Assembly: GCF_009696145.1 (NCBI RefSeq) | Contig: NZ_VUMO01000011.1 | Coordinates: 1-61,935 of the forward strand | Source of the DNA: Pseudoramibacter porci | GTDB taxonomy: Bacteria; Bacillota; Clostridia; Eubacteriales; Eubacteriaceae | Length of the DNA: 61,935 nucleotides | Reading direction: 5' to 3' | Shown here: positions 16,014 to 24,227 of the stretch, in pieces | Numbering within the stretch: the first letter of the stretch is position 1 | Layout of the letters: each line of letters starts with the position of its first letter | Made by a program: the position numbers and the translations under genes | The notes under the pieces: model-generated | Told to the model about the DNA's origin: nothing | Seen by the model: the letters and a program-made list of their open reading frames with translations, nothing else | The model's database searches: none

Positions 16014-17101
16014 TGGCGAGAAAACACAAACGCAACATCGTGCCCTTCGGGCCCCAGCATCCCGTTCTGCCGGAGCCGATCCATTTGGATCTCGTGCTGG
16101 ACGATGAAAAAGTCGTCGGCGTGATTCCCTCGGTCGGCTTTATCCACCGGGGACTCGAGGGGCTCGTCGAGAAGTGGGACTTCAAGGAAATGGTTTACGT
16201 CGCCGAGCGCACCTGCGGGATTTGCAGCTTTCAGCACGGCATGGGCTATTGCGAGGCGGTGGAGCAGATCATGAACATCGAGGTGCCGCCGCGCGCCAAA
16301 TACCTGCGCACGATCTGGGGCGAAACCTCCAGGCTTCACAGCCACCTGCTGTGGCTGGGGCTGATGGCCGACGCCTTCGGCTTTGAAAGCCTGTTTTATC
16401 AGTGCTGGCGCATCCGCGAAAAAATTCTGGATTTAATCGAGCTGTCCACCGGCGGCCGGGTCATTTTTTCGGTGAACCAGATTGGCGGCGTGCTCAAGGA
16501 CATGGACGCGGAGATGCTGAAGCATTTCCTCGATGTCCTCGCCGAGGTCGAGACGGAAGTGCGTGAAATTCAGAAGACATTCATGCTGGACTACACGGTT
16601 CAGTCGCGGACGGTTGGCGTCGGCGTTATGACTAAGCGGCAGATTCATGCCTGCGGGAGCGTTGGTCCCTTCGCGCGGGCCAGCGGCTTCAAGGTCGACA
16701 TGCGCAAGCTCGGCTACGAAGCCTATCCCGATCTGGATTTTGAACCGGTGATCAGCAATGACGGCGACTGCTACGCGCGGTGCGACGTGCGCATCCGGGA
16801 AATCTTTCAATCCATCGACCTGATCCGCCAGGCAGCGGCGAAGATTCCCGACGGCGAGCTCGCAATCAAGGTCAAGGGCAATCCCGATGGTGAATGTTTT
16901 GCGCGGATCGAACAGCCCCGGGGCGAAGCGATCTACTACGTCCGCGGAACAGGGAAAAAATTTGTCAATCGGATGCGCATCCGCACCCCCACCTTTGCCA
17001 ATCTGCCGGGGCTCTGCGAAATGCTCAAAAACGCGGATTACGCGGACGTGCCGCTGATGATTCTGACGATCGACCCCTGCATCAGCTGCACAGAACGGTA
17101 G
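16010..17101 (+). CDS. echE: Ech hydrogenase [NiFe] large subunit E (NuoD-like)
   Basis: The protein has 363 residues. All four nickel-binding cysteines are present: RTCGICSFQHG near the N-terminus (C69, C72) and DPCISC at the C-terminus (C357, C360). The chain ends at DPCISCTER, with no C-terminal extension of the kind removed by HycI/HyaD proteases, as known for EchE and CooH. The active site should catalyse proton reduction and H2 oxidation. A second in-frame ATG at 16013 is an equally possible start. Confidence 0.94.
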   Translation: MMARKHKRNIVPFGPQHPVLPEPIHLDLVLDDEKVVGVIPSVGFIHRGLEGLVEKWDFKEMVYVAERTCGICSFQHGMGYCEAVEQIMNIEVPPRAKYLRTIWGETSRLHSHLLWLGLMADAFGFESLFYQCWRIREKILDLIELSTGGRVIFSVNQIGGVLKDMDAEMLKHFLDVLAEVETEVREIQKTFMLDYTVQSRTVGVGVMTKRQIHACGSVGPFARASGFKVDMRKLGYEAYPDLDFEPVISNDGDCYARCDVRIREIFQSIDLIRQAAAKIPDGELAIKVKGNPDGECFARIEQPRGEAIYYVRGTGKKFVNRMRIRTPTFANLPGLCEMLKNADYADVPLMILTIDPCISCTER

Positions 17102-17109
17102 GTGAGAAA

Positions 17110-17568
17110 ATGGCTCATTTTTTTAGTTTTGCTAAAACGGCATTGAAAAACCTGTTTTCCAAACCGGCAACAACGGCGTATCCCGACGCGCCGGTGGATT
17201 ACCCGGCGCGCAGCCGCGGCCATATCGACATCGACATCGACCAGTGCATTTCCTGCAGCCTCTGCGTGAGAAACTGCCCGACGGAATGCCTCGCGGTCGA
17301 CAAAAACGCAGGAACTTGGACGATCAATCGCTTTGACTGCATCGTCTGCGGTTATTGCACCGTTAACTGCCCGAAGCATTGCCTGAAGGTGGTGAAGGGC
17401 TACCAGCAGCCGGGCCCGGAAAAGAAGGCGGTGACGTATCAGAAATCGCCGGAGGTCATGGCGGCGGAAAAGGCAAAAAAAGCAGCACTGGCGAAGAAAA
17501 AAGCCGAAGCTTTAAAAAAGGCGCAGGCGGCTAAAGAAGCTCAGGCGCAGCAGAAAGAAGGGGATTAA
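17110..17568 (+). CDS. echF: Ech hydrogenase ferredoxin-like subunit F (NuoI-like)
   Basis: The protein has 152 residues and two complete [4Fe-4S] motifs: CISCSLCVRNCP (C46, C49, C52, C56) and CIVCGYCTVNCP (C77, C80, C83, C87). These form the entry wire for electrons from ferredoxin. The last 35 residues or so are an unusual Lys/Ala-rich helix-like tail. The ATG at 17110 follows GGTGAG by a few bases. The stop codon abuts the hypC start exactly. Confidence 0.92.
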   Translation: MAHFFSFAKTALKNLFSKPATTAYPDAPVDYPARSRGHIDIDIDQCISCSLCVRNCPTECLAVDKNAGTWTINRFDCIVCGYCTVNCPKHCLKVVKGYQQPGPEKKAVTYQKSPEVMAAEKAKKAALAKKKAEALKKAQAAKEAQAQQKEGD

Positions 17569-17781
17569 ATGTGCGTGGCATGGCCGGGAACGGTGATTTC
17601 ATGTGAGGACGGCTCAGCTGTCGTGGATTTCAGCGGCAATCGCGTGACAGCTCGGACAGGGCTGGTCGACGTGGCGCCGGGCGATAAGGTGCTGGTGCAC
17701 GCCGGCTGCGTGCTGCAGAAAATGCGCGAGGAAGAAGCTGAGGAAATGAAAAAATTATTTGAGGCGCTTGGCGATGTCTGA
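17569..17781 (+). CDS. hypC: Hydrogenase maturation chaperone HypC
   Basis: The protein has 70 residues. It begins with the diagnostic MCVAWPGTV, whose Cys2 carries the Fe(CN)2CO group together with HypD. It starts at the base after the echF stop and overlaps hypD by 8 bp, so chaperone and scaffold are translationally coupled. Confidence 0.93.
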   Translation: MCVAWPGTVISCEDGSAVVDFSGNRVTARTGLVDVAPGDKVLVHAGCVLQKMREEEAEEMKKLFEALGDV

Positions 17782-18823
17782 TCTAGATCAAACACTTGCG
17801 GCGGTTAAGGCGCGTCTGAAGGCTTACGATGGCCCCCGCATGCGGATCATGGAGGTGTGCGGCAGCCACACATCGGCAATTGTCAAAAACGGCATTCCGG
17901 GTCTGCTTTCGCCTAAAATTGAGCTCGTCGCTGGCCCGGGCTGTCCGGTTTGCGTGACACCGACGGATTACATCGACCGGCTGATCGCGCTCTCAAAGGA
18001 GAAAGACACCTGCGTCGTCACCTTTGGCGATTTGCTTCGGGTGCCCGGCAGCTCGGGCACACTGATGCAGGCGAAGACGGCAGGAGGCCGCGCGGCAATG
18101 GTCTATTCGCCCTTCGACACCCTCGCGCTGGCAAAGGCTGAGCCTGAGACGACATTCGTTTTCGCGGCGGTGGGTTTCGAGACGACGGCGCCGGTTTACG
18201 CGCTGCTGCTGGATCAAATCCTGAAAGAGCAGATTCCAAACATTCGCTTTCTGACCGCGGTGAAGACCATGCCGCCGGTTATCGACGCCCTCTGCGCAGG
18301 CGGGGCCGATGTGCAGGGGTTTATCGCGCCGGGCCACGTCGCAGTGGTGATTGGCGCGGACGCCTTCAAGCCGTTGGCCGAAAAGGTTCAATTGCCCTTC
18401 GGGGTCGCCGGCTTTACCGGCCGGCATCTGCTGGCCGCGATCGACGGGATTGTCCGCGCCCGCGGCAGAGGCGTCGTCATGAATTTTTATCCCGAAGCGG
18501 TTGCCCAGGGCGGCAACGCGAAGGCGCAGGCCCTCGTCGCAAAGTACTTTGAGCCAGGGGACGCGCTGTGGCGGGGCATGGGGGTCATTCCCGGCTCCGG
18601 TTACTATTTAAAAGCAGCGTACCGGCGGTATGATGCCGGCAGCCGGGCGCTTCAGCACGACCGTCCGATGAACGCGGCCTGCCGGTGCGGCGAGGTGCTC
18701 AAAGGGACGATTTCGCCGAAGGACTGCCCGCTGTTTAAAACAGCCTGCACGCCGCTGCACCCCCAGGGGGCCTGCATGGTTTCGGCGGAGGGCAACTGCC
18801 TTTCGGTTTACAATGAAAATTAA
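17774..18823 (+). CDS. hypD: Hydrogenase maturation scaffold HypD
   Basis: The protein has 349 residues. Conserved segments include EVCGSHTSAI near residue 29, GPGCPVCVTP near 55 and the C-terminal cysteine-rich [4Fe-4S] region (CRCGEVLKG, DCPLF, C-x-PLHPQGACMVS). It assembles the Fe(CN)2CO unit with HypC and HypE. The ATG at 17774 was preferred over the open frame starting five codons earlier because it gives the normal HypD N-terminus. Confidence 0.93.
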   Translation: MSDLDQTLAAVKARLKAYDGPRMRIMEVCGSHTSAIVKNGIPGLLSPKIELVAGPGCPVCVTPTDYIDRLIALSKEKDTCVVTFGDLLRVPGSSGTLMQAKTAGGRAAMVYSPFDTLALAKAEPETTFVFAAVGFETTAPVYALLLDQILKEQIPNIRFLTAVKTMPPVIDALCAGGADVQGFIAPGHVAVVIGADAFKPLAEKVQLPFGVAGFTGRHLLAAIDGIVRARGRGVVMNFYPEAVAQGGNAKAQALVAKYFEPGDALWRGMGVIPGSGYYLKAAYRRYDAGSRALQHDRPMNAACRCGEVLKGTISPKDCPLFKTACTPLHPQGACMVSAEGNCLSVYNEN

Positions 18824-18837
18824 AGGACAGGAGATTT

Positions 18838-19830
18838 ATGGAACAAAGGACGATTACGACAGAGCACGGCAGCGGCGGCGCCGCGACTTCCGAGCTCATC
18901 GACGGCATTTTTGCCAAGGCCTTCGACAATCCAGTGCTGGCCCAAATGGAAGACAGCGCCGTGGTTCCGGGGGCCGATGAGATTGCGGTGACGACTGACA
19001 GTTTTGTCGTCGATCCGCTTTTTTTTAAGGGCGGCGATATCGGCAGACTGGCCGTCTGCGGGACCGTCAACGATCTTTTAATGCGGGGCGCGGTTCCGAA
19101 ATATTTAACCTGCGGTTTTATTCTTGAGACGGGTCTGCCCCTCGAAGATCTCGAAAAAATTGCGGAATCCATGGCCGCGACGGCACAGGAAGCCGGCGTC
19201 ACGATCGTTGCGGGAGATACCAAAGTTGTCGAGGGCCGCGGCGGCCTCTACGTCAATACCGCCGGCGTCGGTTTTGCACCCTGCAGTACCATCGGCGCGA
19301 GACAGATTCAGCCAGGCGACGTGATCATCTTATCGGGCAACCTCGGCGAGCACCACGCGGCCATCTTGAGCGAGCGCTTGTCGATCGACACGGACATCCA
19401 AAGCGACTGCGCGCCGCTGGTGGACATGGTGGGTGCGCTGATGGCAGGCACCGTGGCGGTTCACGGGATGCGGGACATTACCCGAGGCGGCCTCGGCACC
19501 ATTCTCAAAGAAATGGCCGAGGCGTCGGGGCTGACCTTTGAACTTGAGGAAAGCCGCCTGCCGGTGACGCCAAAGGTGCGGGATTTTTGCAGCCTGCTCG
19601 GGCTGGACCCGCTCTATATGGGCAACGAAGGCAAGATGGCCGTCATGGTCCCCGAATCTGACGCGGACGAGGCCCTCCGGCTGATCCGGATGAGCGCCTA
19701 CGGCACCCATGCGGCGGTCGTCGGCAGGGTGTGCGCAGGTGAGCCGGGCGAGGTGATGGTGAAAACCGCGGTCGGCGGGCAGCGGCGCATCGACGTCCTA
19801 CGGGGCGAAGGCCTGCCGCGGATTTGTTGA
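18838..19830 (+). CDS. hypE: Hydrogenase maturation dehydratase HypE
   Basis: The protein has 330 residues of the PurM/SelD-like ATP-dependent family. It converts a carbamoyl group on its C-terminal cysteine to thiocyanate, the source of the cyanide ligands. The C-terminus ends in PRIC, exactly the family tail with the reactive cysteine. The N-terminal HGSGG and the DSAVVPG segment are typical. A GGACAGGAGA ribosome binding site precedes the ATG. Confidence 0.94.
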   Translation: MEQRTITTEHGSGGAATSELIDGIFAKAFDNPVLAQMEDSAVVPGADEIAVTTDSFVVDPLFFKGGDIGRLAVCGTVNDLLMRGAVPKYLTCGFILETGLPLEDLEKIAESMAATAQEAGVTIVAGDTKVVEGRGGLYVNTAGVGFAPCSTIGARQIQPGDVIILSGNLGEHHAAILSERLSIDTDIQSDCAPLVDMVGALMAGTVAVHGMRDITRGGLGTILKEMAEASGLTFELEESRLPVTPKVRDFCSLLGLDPLYMGNEGKMAVMVPESDADEALRLIRMSAYGTHAAVVGRVCAGEPGEVMVKTAVGGQRRIDVLRGEGLPRIC

Positions 19831-19846
19831 GGAAAAGGAACGGACG

Positions 19847-20524
19847 ATGCACAAAGTTAAAACCATCGATCTCAAAAAGCAGATCGTCGCGGATAACGGC
19901 CGGGATGCTGAGGCGCTCCGAGGGGAGCTGAAAGCAAAAGGCGTGTTTTATTTCAATCTCATGTCGTCGCCTGGCGGCGGCAAGACGACGCTGATCCTCG
20001 AGACGGCGAAGCGGCTCAAGTCCCGCTACCGCATCGGCGTGATGGAGGCCGACATCGATTCCGATGTGGACGCCGCGGCGGTCCTTGCCAGCGGCATTGC
20101 CAGCGTCCAGCTGCACACCGGCGGCATGTGCCATTTGGATGCGGCGATGTCCCGCCAGGGGCTTTCGGCGCTGGGGGAAAATTTCGATATGGTTATTCTC
20201 GAGAACGTCGGCAATCTGGTCTGCCCGGCGGAATTCGACACCGGTGCCGCGGCCAGTGCCGCCGTTTTATCGGTGCCCGAAGGGGACGACAAACCGCTGA
20301 AATACCCGCTGATGTTCGAACAGGTGAACGCCGTCTGCGTCAGCAAGATCGACACCGCCGCTTATTTCGATTTCGACCGCAGCCGGTTTGCCGAGCATGT
20401 GAACCGCGTTCATCCGGGCGTGCCGGTGTTTTTCCTGTCTGCCCAGACTGGAGAAGGCGTCGGCGAATGGACGGCTTGGCTCGCGGAACAAATCGATAGA
20501 TGGAAAGGAAAAATAGATGCGTAA
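19847..20524 (+). CDS. hypB: HypB nickel-insertion GTPase, paralogue 1
   Basis: The protein has 225 residues. It has a P-loop SSPGGGKT (40-47) and the G-domain metal site with C95-H96 and C126 (TGGMCHLDA, NLVCPA). The guanine-recognition motif NKxD reads SKID (166-169), losing the Asn. There is no N-terminal CxxCGC or His-rich metal store. HypB with HypA delivers nickel to the hydrogenase large subunit. It overlaps the second hypB by 8 bp. Confidence 0.9.
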   Translation: MHKVKTIDLKKQIVADNGRDAEALRGELKAKGVFYFNLMSSPGGGKTTLILETAKRLKSRYRIGVMEADIDSDVDAAAVLASGIASVQLHTGGMCHLDAAMSRQGLSALGENFDMVILENVGNLVCPAEFDTGAAASAAVLSVPEGDDKPLKYPLMFEQVNAVCVSKIDTAAYFDFDRSRFAEHVNRVHPGVPVFFLSAQTGEGVGEWTAWLAEQIDRWKGKIDA

Positions 20525-21185
20525 AACCGTCAAGATCATTGAAATCGACCGGGACCTCAGCGCAGAAAATGATGCCATCGTGAAACAGATTCGGGAAGAG
20601 AACAGCAGGCGGCACCGGTTTCTCGTTAACGTGATGGCCTCTCCCGGCGCGGGGAAAACCAGCGTGCTGCTTAAAACAGCGGAAGCCCTCGGCGGCCGCT
20701 TTCGCCTCGGTGTGATGGAGGCCGATATTGCGGCCCAGGTCGACGCGGAAAAAATGCAGGAAGCCGGGCTTAAAGCGGTACAAGTGCACACCGGCGGCGA
20801 GTGCGCGATGGATGCGGCGATGACAGCGCAGGGGCTGGCTGCATTCGGCGACACGCCCCTCGATCTCGTCTCTCTGGAAAATGTGGGCAATCTGGTCTGC
20901 CCGGCGGAAAACGACGTCGGCGCGGACCTCAACGTGGCCATTCTCTCCGTCCCGGAAGGGGACGATAAGCCGTTAAAATACCCGCTGATGTTCCGGGTTT
21001 GCCCGGTGGTGCTGATCAACAAGATCGATACCGAGCCGGTCTTTGCCTTCGACCGGAAGGCGGTTTGCGCGCGGATCCTCGCCCTCCGGCCCGACGCAAA
21101 CATTTTTTTCATGTCGGCTAAAACGGGGGCAGGCGTCCAGGCGTGGGCCGACTGGCTGACGGCGCAGGTGGAAAAGAAAATTTAA
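20517..21185 (+). CDS. hypB: HypB nickel-insertion GTPase, paralogue 2
   Basis: The protein has 222 residues and is clearly homologous to the preceding gene along its length. P-loop ASPGAGKT (41-48). Here NKID (168-171) is intact, but the metal-site His is replaced: TGGECAMDA, C96-A97, with C128 kept. The two copies therefore carry complementary changes. The stop overlaps that of the convergent hypA by 3-4 bp and there is no terminator between them. Confidence 0.9.
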   Translation: MRKTVKIIEIDRDLSAENDAIVKQIREENSRRHRFLVNVMASPGAGKTSVLLKTAEALGGRFRLGVMEADIAAQVDAEKMQEAGLKAVQVHTGGECAMDAAMTAQGLAAFGDTPLDLVSLENVGNLVCPAENDVGADLNVAILSVPEGDDKPLKYPLMFRVCPVVLINKIDTEPVFAFDRKAVCARILALRPDANIFFMSAKTGAGVQAWADWLTAQVEKKI

Positions 21186-21538
21186 GGAGCCGTCGTGCGC
21201 ACCGCAATGGCACGCAGCACGGTGTCTTTGCCTTCGATGAGTTTTGCCTGCGCGCTGCCGCAGGCCGGGCAGCGGTAATCGTTGGCCCGCTCCGGATGAA
21301 AGACCGTGCCGCAGGCCGCACATTTTGCTTTGACGGGGACGGTGCGGACGACGAGCCGCGAGCCCTCGAGCAGGGTGCCTTTCACAGCTGCGGGATAATA
21401 GCGGTAGAGGTAGTCGGGGACGATGTCGGTCATCTCGCCGACGTCGACGGTGATGCTCTCAATTTCGGTGATGCCGCGCTTTTCCGCCTCCTCGAGGGCC
21501 GCAGAGACGAAGCGCACGACGGTGCTCATTTCGTGCAT
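21182..21538 (-). CDS. hypA: Hydrogenase nickel chaperone HypA
   Basis: The protein has 118 residues. It starts MHEMS, with the nickel-binding His2 and Glu3, and has a zinc ribbon with CAAC (about 73-76) and CPAC (about 90-93). It partners HypB in nickel insertion. It lies on the opposite strand to all other hyp genes and converges on hypB2. A GAAAGGA ribosome binding site precedes the start. The cysE terminator hairpin lies immediately upstream, so a separate promoter must be within or near that short gap, though none is obvious. Confidence 0.92.
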   Translation of the reverse strand: MHEMSTVVRFVSAALEEAEKRGITEIESITVDVGEMTDIVPDYLYRYYPAAVKGTLLEGSRLVVRTVPVKAKCAACGTVFHPERANDYRCPACGSAQAKLIEGKDTVLRAIAVRTTAP

Positions 21539-21549
21539 GGTATCCTTTC

Positions 21550-21587
21550 AAAAACGAACAGCCGATACGGTTAACGTATCGGCTGTT
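21550..21587 (-). terminator. Terminator of the cysE transcript
   Basis: The stem AACAGCCGATACG (21557-21569) pairs with CGTATCGGCTGTT (21575-21587). Read on the minus strand it is followed by CGTTTTT, consistent with intrinsic termination after cysE. It sits in the 56-bp gap before hypA. Confidence 0.75.
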
Positions 21588-21594
21588 TTGGCGT

Positions 21595-22572
21595 TTAAAT
21601 CATATAAAACCATCGGTTGTCCATCGGAACGTCCCGGGTGTCGATTTCGTCCGGCGCGTCTTTTTTCGGGATATTGATCGACAGCTCCTGATTTTTAATC
21701 GAGACGCGGGCGTGAGCGGGAATCGACGTCGTGATGAAGCAGCTGCCGCCGATGACGGAGCCTTCGCCGATGACCGTCTCTCCGCCGAGAACGGAGGCGC
21801 CGGCGTACACGGTGACGTTGTCGCAAATGGTCGGATGGCGTTTGACGTCCTTGAGGTTTTGGCCGCCCTTGGTCGAGAGCGCGCCGAGGGTGACACCCTG
21901 GTAAATCTTGACGTAGTCGCCGATGACGGTGGTTTCACCGATGACGATGCCGGTGCCGTGATCGATAAAGAAATATTTGCCGATGGTGGCGCCGGGGTGG
22001 ATGTCGATGCCCGTCACGCTGTGGGCGATTTCCGTCATCATCCGCGGCAAAATCGGCACACCGAGTTTGTAAAGACCGTGGGCCAGGCGGTTGACGAGGG
22101 TCGCGTAAAGGCCAGGGTAGGAAAAGATAATTTCATCTTTGTTAAAAGCCGCCGGATCGCCGTCGTAGGCGGCCTGGACGTCGGTCTCGGTGTAAGCGCG
22201 GATAGTCGGCAGCATTTCGAGATAGGCAAAGGTCAGATTTTTAGCCTTTTGTGTGAGCGCCTCGTCGTCGAGCCCTTCGTTTTCTTCAAGGTAAGGCAGG
22301 GTCATTTTGATCTGCTGGATCAGGTTGTAGACCACGTCCTCTAAAATCATCTGCACGTTGGTGCGGCGTGTGTAGCCGTGGTACACTTTGTTGCGGTAAT
22401 ACCCCGGGTAAATTAGGATCATCAGGTGGCGAATCAGCGCGATGACCGCTTCCTTGTCCGGGTGCGTGTAGGGCATCAGCTGGTCGATTTTTTTGTTTTC
22501 ACTGTAGTCCAGCATGAGCATGTTGGTCACGCGGTTAATATCGTCTTCCATTTCTGCGTTTTTAATTTTCAT
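21595..22572 (-). CDS. cysE: Serine O-acetyltransferase (EpsC/CysE type)
   Basis: The protein has 325 residues from the ATG at 22572. It makes O-acetylserine from serine and acetyl-CoA, the first step of cysteine synthesis. A helical N-terminal domain is followed by left-handed beta-helix hexapeptide repeats (IDIHPGATIGKYFFIDHG near 220, GETTVIGDYVKIYQGVTLGA). The length and long N-terminal domain fit the EpsC form. The open frame extends 109 codons upstream, but that part is Arg-rich out-of-frame translation of the neighbouring gene. It is downstream of, and 20 bp from, a small coiled-coil gene and probably cotranscribed with it. Confidence 0.9.
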   Translation of the reverse strand: MKIKNAEMEDDINRVTNMLMLDYSENKKIDQLMPYTHPDKEAVIALIRHLMILIYPGYYRNKVYHGYTRRTNVQMILEDVVYNLIQQIKMTLPYLEENEGLDDEALTQKAKNLTFAYLEMLPTIRAYTETDVQAAYDGDPAAFNKDEIIFSYPGLYATLVNRLAHGLYKLGVPILPRMMTEIAHSVTGIDIHPGATIGKYFFIDHGTGIVIGETTVIGDYVKIYQGVTLGALSTKGGQNLKDVKRHPTICDNVTVYAGASVLGGETVIGEGSVIGGSCFITTSIPAHARVSIKNQELSINIPKKDAPDEIDTRDVPMDNRWFYMI

Positions 22573-22592
22573 CGTGTTGTTCTTTCTAAGGA

Positions 22593-23045
22593 TTATGCAT
22601 CCGTTGAATCCATTTTTTGGGCGATATAGCGGGTCGCCGTGCGCAAATCCTGGTCCAGCTGATGCAAAGTGGCGATAAGGGTGTCGTTTTGCTGAATGAG
22701 GAGCCAGTTTTGTTCGACGACGGCCTTGAGATTGGCGCGCTCGGCGATCTTCTGGGCCTGTTTTTTGTCGCCCTTTTTGGTCGGCTTCATCTGGGTGGCG
22801 TCGACGAGTTCCCGCGCGATGGCCCGGGTTTGATCGGCATATTCCCGCATGTTCTGCAAGCCGCGGCTGGTCAGATAAGCGTCGGTCAGGATTTGACACT
22901 TCTTTTCCCTGGCGGCCGCCTTCGCCTCCGCCTTGCTCGCTTCAGCGCGGTCAGCGGCCTCGCCGTCCGCCTGGTCCGCGTCGAATTCGAGAAAGGATAA
23001 AATCGGCGGGTGTTGATCTAAATTGGAATCAGCTGGATCTTTCAT
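22593..23045 (-). CDS. Hypothetical coiled-coil protein upstream of cysE
   Basis: The protein has 150 residues and no recognised family. An acidic N-terminus is followed by an Ala/Glu/Lys-rich stretch (about 30-50) and several amphipathic helices, so it is probably all-helical. The start ATG at 23045 is preceded by TGGAGTG; the open frame continues upstream without ribosome binding site support. It is the first gene of a two-gene unit with cysE. Confidence 0.6.
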   Translation of the reverse strand: MKDPADSNLDQHPPILSFLEFDADQADGEAADRAEASKAEAKAAAREKKCQILTDAYLTSRGLQNMREYADQTRAIARELVDATQMKPTKKGDKKQAQKIAERANLKAVVEQNWLLIQQNDTLIATLHQLDQDLRTATRYIAQKMDSTDA

Positions 23046-23079
23046 GTTGCGCACTCCATTTTGTTTATTATTGAGAACA

Positions 23080-23088
23080 ATTTTAACA
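23080..23088 (-). promoter_or_regulatory. Extended -10 for the hypothetical-cysE unit
   Basis: On the minus strand TGT-TAAAAT lies at 23088-23080, about 35 bp before the start codon. No clear -35 is seen. A comparable extended -10 (TGG-TAAAAT, 23117-23125) faces the other way for the reductase gene. Confidence 0.4.
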
Positions 23089-23165
23089 CAGAACGGCGGC
23101 GTTGTGCACCGCGGTGTGGTAAAATTAAAGAAAAAACATCGCACAGGTGTGAAAGGGAGGTCGCA

Positions 23166-24092
23166 ATGAAATTTTTAATCGTCGGCGCCGGCGGCACAGG
23201 CGGCATGATCGCCTACAAACTGGCAAAGGGCGGACAGGACGTCGCGCTGATCGCTCGCGGAGAACACCTTGATGAGATAAAACGCACGGGCTTGAAAGTC
23301 CACACGCAATGGGACGACGCAGTCGACGCGGTGCCGGTGAAAGCCGTCACGGCGGAGAATTGCGGCGGACCTTACGACGTGGTCTTTGTCTGCTTCAAAT
23401 GGTATTCGGTGGACAGCGCCCTGCCCATTATCGAAGCGGCGGCAGACGCACACACGGTTGTCATTCCGATTCTTAACATTTACGGCACCGGGCGGATGCT
23501 TCAAGATCAGCTGCCGGATAAATATATTTTGGATGGCTGCATTTACGTGGCGGCCTCGAAGGAAAAACCGGGCCAGATTTTCCAGTTCGGAAAAATCATG
23601 CGCATTGTCTTCGGACCACGGAAGGATCAGGAAAAACGGCCGGCGCTTGCCGCCATCGCCGCAGCTCTCGACGCCTGCGGCATTGAAGGGAAGCTCAGCG
23701 ATCACATCGAGGAAGAAGCCCTCGAAAAATTCTGCTACATTTCGCCAGTTGGGACGGCCAGCTTGTATTACGGCGTGACGGCCGGCGCCTTCAGCGCGCC
23801 GGGGAAAGCGCGAACGATGCTCGTCGAACTTATGAAAGAAATCGGCGCGCTGGGCAAAGCGATGGGGACGCCGCTGCCCGACGACATTGTCGCGCGCAAC
23901 CTTAAGATTGCCGCCTCCCTCGAACCGGACAGCAGCACGTCGATGCAGCGGGACGTCATGGCCGGCCGCACCTCTGAGATGGATGGCCTCGTGGCTGAGG
24001 TCTTGCGCATGGCCGAAAGATACGGCGTGCCGGTGCCGGCGTACGAAAAAGCGGCGGCGGCCTTTCGCAAGCGCGGGTGGCTGCCGTCGTGA
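23166..24092 (+). CDS. Ketopantoate reductase family protein (PanE/ApbA-like)
   Basis: The protein has 308 residues. The N-terminal Rossmann motif GAGGTGG (7-13) and the family C-terminal helical domain (YISPVGTASLYYG, SSTSMQRDVMAGRTSEMDG near 260) are clear, with the conserved S-S-x-x-x-D pattern. The likely reaction is NADPH-dependent reduction of 2-dehydropantoate to pantoate, but many relatives act on other 2-oxoacids. No other pantothenate gene is nearby, so the substrate is uncertain. The ATG at 23166 has GGGAGG upstream. Confidence 0.8.
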   Translation: MKFLIVGAGGTGGMIAYKLAKGGQDVALIARGEHLDEIKRTGLKVHTQWDDAVDAVPVKAVTAENCGGPYDVVFVCFKWYSVDSALPIIEAAADAHTVVIPILNIYGTGRMLQDQLPDKYILDGCIYVAASKEKPGQIFQFGKIMRIVFGPRKDQEKRPALAAIAAALDACGIEGKLSDHIEEEALEKFCYISPVGTASLYYGVTAGAFSAPGKARTMLVELMKEIGALGKAMGTPLPDDIVARNLKIAASLEPDSSTSMQRDVMAGRTSEMDGLVAEVLRMAERYGVPVPAYEKAAAAFRKRGWLPS

Positions 24093-24193
24093 CGCTGCGG
24101 GATTTTGTAACTGCGATGAAAAGCACCAGAAAAATAGCGCGGATAGAAAATGTGACAAAAACCCATCATTTTTATTAAAAGTGTTTAAAAAGT

Positions 24194-24221
24194 TTGAAAA
24201 TACGCGAGATTATGCTATAAT
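24194..24221 (+). promoter_or_regulatory. Promoter of candidate small RNA
   Basis: -35 TTGAAA (24194-24199), a 16-bp spacer, and an extended -10 TGC-TATAAT (24213-24221). It is one of the better promoters in the window, yet no open reading frame follows before a terminator. Confidence 0.7.
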
Positions 24222-24227
24222 GAAATT

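Noticed and set aside
22573-22899. 109-codon N-terminal extension of the serine acetyltransferase
   Set aside because: It lies within the neighbouring hypothetical gene in another frame, is Arg-rich, and has no ribosome binding site.
23175-24158. 327-codon open frame antisense to the PanE-like gene
   Set aside because: Same reason: composition-driven shadow with no family features.
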